In this document: in pieces, positions 32,841 through 34,388 of the stretch
How the letters are laid out: each line of letters begins with the position of its first letter
Position numbering within the stretch: position 1 is the first letter of the stretch
Assembly: GCA_017454265.1 (NCBI GenBank)
Contig: JAFTDJ010000044.1
Coordinates: 1 to 34,388, forward strand
Origin: Bacteroidales bacterium
Lineage (GTDB): Bacteria > Bacteroidota > Bacteroidia > Bacteroidales > UBA932
Length of the DNA stretch: 34,388 nucleotides
Reading direction: 5' to 3'
Notes under the pieces: generated by a model
Databases searched by the model: none
What the model was told of the DNA's origin: nothing
What the model saw: only the letters and a program-made list of their open reading frames with translations
Program-made: the position numbers and the translations under genes

Positions 32841-34180
32841 ACGCCGCCTTTTCCGAATACCTTGTCCATGAGTTCATCGTAGAAGCATCCGCGCTTGGCA
32901 AGATCCAGGAGGTTGATTCTCCAGCGCATCAGCTGTACGTAGTCTGTAATCTTGCGGAGATCTGCACGCGTGGCGCCTATCTCCTCCGGAGTGGTGGGGG
33001 CACCGGCGCGCTTGAACATATCGCGCATCTTCTCGAAGCTCCACACCTGAGCCTGCAGTCTGGCTTTCAGCTCGGGCCAGTTGTCCTTGACCTTCTGCAG
33101 CTGTACGCGTACTTCTTCCTTGGGCTGCCATTTCTTGGTGATTTCTTCATAACCGAGGGTAGGTACGGGGAAGTCGGCGTAGATGCGTTTTGCACGCTCC
33201 TGCTCCTCTTCCAGCGACGGCCAGGCCTCGACACACTTGTCCACATCGAGCTTGCTGAGGTCCATCTGGAACAGGGCGTCGAAGAAAGCACACAGGGTGA
33301 GTTCACCGATTGCAACCTGAAAACCGTGACTTACGGGGCGGCCGTTGTTGGTATGGTGCGTCATGTCCCAATAGTGGCCGTAGAGGTGCTCGGCGCAGGA
33401 TGCGGGGCGGCTGGAACCGGCCACTTCCATTCCTATGCCTGCCAGGCTCAGGCCGAGGAAAAGCTTCTCGATTGCTTCTGGCTTGCCTTTGCGTACGCCC
33501 TCAGGGTCGTCCAGCATGTCTTTGAGGGAGTCCTGGGTGATGTGCCAGCTCGGCGGGTCGATGGGCTCGGTGCCGAAGAGGTCGGCAATCATCCATTCGG
33601 CACCTGAAGTCACTTTGGCAGCGAGGTCGGCATAGCCTGCGGCGGAAAGGAACCACGGCGCGGAGCCCAGTACCTTGGAGTCTGCTACAATCACCAGGGG
33701 GGCGTTGGACTTGATGTTGATCTTTGCGCCGCGTTCATCATTCACGATTGCCGAAGATGAGGTGTATCCGTCAACGGAAGCTGTGGTAGCCACGCAGATG
33801 TACTGACGGTCATGCCTCTTGGAACCAAGCTTGGCGAGGTCGTTAATGACGCCGGCCCCTACGGCCACAAATATGCCGTCAGGCTCGTCGTCCAGTACCT
33901 TGTCTACCATTTCAACGTACTTCCAGTCAGGGTGGAAACGGTCGTCCGTGATGAGGAAGGTGGTTGCGGGAACTCCTGCTTTGGCGAGTTCGTAAAATAC
34001 TCTCTCACCTGCCACTTTCCAGGTTATCTTGTCGGCGAAGACTATGGCTTTCTTTCCGTGGAAAAACTTGTTGAACAGGCCGGGTACGCGGTCCAGTATG
34101 TCTTCTCCGAATTCGAGTGCCTTGGTTGCAACTGAAACTTCAAGTGCTTGAGCGATTACTTTTTGTGTGTCCATTATCAT
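32825..34180 (-). CDS. sn-Glycerol-1-phosphate dehydrogenase-like protein (AraM/EgsA family)
   Basis: This 451-residue protein belongs to the iron/zinc alcohol dehydrogenase fold. Motifs are FVAVGAGVINDLAKLGSKR (nucleotide-binding GxGxxxD), VATTASVDGYTSSSAIV, SGAEWMIAD, then histidines in EHLYGHYWDMTHHTNN and RPVSHGFQVAIG that fit the metal site. These are hallmarks of G1P dehydrogenases, which reduce DHAP to sn-glycerol-1-phosphate. It is 50-60 residues longer than typical AraM, with extra helical C-terminal sequence. Two ATGs (34180 and 34174) are possible. It overlaps the GatZ-like gene by 16 bases; a minus-strand TAAATTTG box (34235-34242) could serve as its promoter. Confidence 0.85.
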   Translation of the reverse strand: MIMDTQKVIAQALEVSVATKALEFGEDILDRVPGLFNKFFHGKKAIVFADKITWKVAGERVFYELAKAGVPATTFLITDDRFHPDWKYVEMVDKVLDDEPDGIFVAVGAGVINDLAKLGSKRHDRQYICVATTASVDGYTSSSAIVNDERGAKINIKSNAPLVIVADSKVLGSAPWFLSAAGYADLAAKVTSGAEWMIADLFGTEPIDPPSWHITQDSLKDMLDDPEGVRKGKPEAIEKLFLGLSLAGIGMEVAGSSRPASCAEHLYGHYWDMTHHTNNGRPVSHGFQVAIGELTLCAFFDALFQMDLSKLDVDKCVEAWPSLEEEQERAKRIYADFPVPTLGYEEITKKWQPKEEVRVQLQKVKDNWPELKARLQAQVWSFEKMRDMFKRAGAPTTPEEIGATRADLRKITDYVQLMRWRINLLDLAKRGCFYDELMDKVFGKGGVWEIK

Positions 34181-34221
34181 GTATAATTAGTGTTTTTTCC
34201 GAACGTTAAAAATAGCATTTT

Positions 34222-34253
34222 TTTTCAGATTGGACAAATTTATCTTATCTTTG
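34222..34253 (+). promoter_or_regulatory. tRNA-Gln promoter, overlapping a divergent promoter
   Basis: TATCTTTG at 34246-34253 is an exact -7 match; TTTC at 34223-34226 lies 19 bases upstream, one base from the -33 consensus. The tRNA begins ten bases after the -7 box, the same distance as at tRNA-Thr. On the other strand, TAAATTTG at 34235-34242 could drive the G1P dehydrogenase gene, so the two promoters would overlap back to back. Confidence 0.65.
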
Positions 34254-34263
34254 CCCCCGGAAT

Positions 34264-34334
34264 TGAGGTATGGTGTAATGGTAGCACTACAGATTTTGGT
34301 TCTGTCTGCCCAGGTTCGAATCCTGGTACCTCAA
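34264..34334 (+). tRNA. tRNA-Gln (anticodon TTG)
   Basis: The 71 bases fold as a cloverleaf. The acceptor TGAGGTA pairs with TACCTCA; the anticodon loop is TTTTGGT, with anticodon TTG closed by ACAGA/TCTGT; the T arm is CCAGG TTCGAAT CCTGG; the discriminator is A. A T at position 1 and a short D arm (GGTG...AGCAC region) are usual for glutamine tRNAs. CCA is not encoded. Confidence 0.95.
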
Positions 34335-34374
34335 CAGAAACGAGCAGCCGCGGCTGCTCCTTTCTGTTGAGGTA
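34327..34374 (+). terminator. Long inverted repeat spanning the tRNA-Gln 3' end, terminator-like
   Basis: TACCTCAACAGAAA (34327-34340) is exactly complementary to 34361-34374. After one C-C mismatch, the inner part GAGCAGCC (34342-34349) pairs with GGCTGCTC (34352-34359). The whole is a nearly perfect 23-bp hairpin. The outer seven bases are the tRNA's own 3' acceptor strand. The inner GC-rich stem followed by CTTTCT could serve as a transcription terminator, although the T-run is short. Confidence 0.65.
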
Positions 34375-34388
34375 TTGCTGCGCCGAGA

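Overview
The window looks like a chromosomal segment of a member of the Bacteroidales, probably an uncultured gut or rumen lineage with fairly high GC. The evidence is a 286-residue primary sigma factor without region 1.1, promoters of the Bacteroidetes type (TTTG, 19 bases, TAnnTTTG; the tRNA-Thr promoter matches perfectly), no Shine-Dalgarno sequences, DUF4493/PCMD lipoproteins, and a GH109 lipoprotein. Most of the content is ordinary housekeeping, with one lineage-specific surface operon and several small repeat elements. Family names come from recognising motifs by eye; no database search was run.

Layout. 1-1006: a C-terminal gene fragment, a 195-base structured and repetitive stretch, and the decapitated 3' end of an outer-membrane beta-barrel gene. 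1027-7534 (minus strand): ettA; a REP-associated tyrosine transposase flanked on both sides by paired REP-like repeats; then tex, a GT2 glycosyltransferase and a sirtuin, apparently one operon. 7609-9733 (plus): a small acidic protein and a ClC chloride transporter, followed by tRNA-Thr(CGT).

9852-18849: an AraC-type regulator divergent from a five-gene operon. The operon encodes three lipoproteins with DUF4493-like N-termini, an outer-membrane barrel, and a fourth lipoprotein; three of the lipoproteins end in PCMD or PCMD-like domains. Between regulator and operon lie four copies of an 11-base half-site, arranged as two 21-bp-spaced direct repeats facing each other. This regulator, operator and surface-protein set is the best candidate here for an undescribed system.

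18791-22176 (minus): dnaN, a DnaQ-like exonuclease and nhaA, tightly packed. 22277-28190 (plus): an HtrA/DegQ protease with a clear terminator, then rpoD-argS-ygiQ with overlapping ends; ygiQ carries an in-frame palindrome-rich insert. 28174-29565 (minus): a GH109-type lipoprotein, relevant to alpha-GalNAc on mucin. 29641-30657 (plus): a membrane-associated acyltransferase. 30654-34180 (minus): a glycerol-1-phosphate-dehydrogenase-like gene, a GatZ/KbaZ-like gene and an exported MBL-fold hydrolase in one operon. 34264-34334: tRNA-Gln(TTG), whose 3' end is part of a long inverted repeat.

Genes are packed tightly: four of five convergent junctions overlap or share bases, the largest by 59 bp. 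No gene-free stretch exceeds about 200 bases. No CRISPR array, rRNA or prophage was seen.
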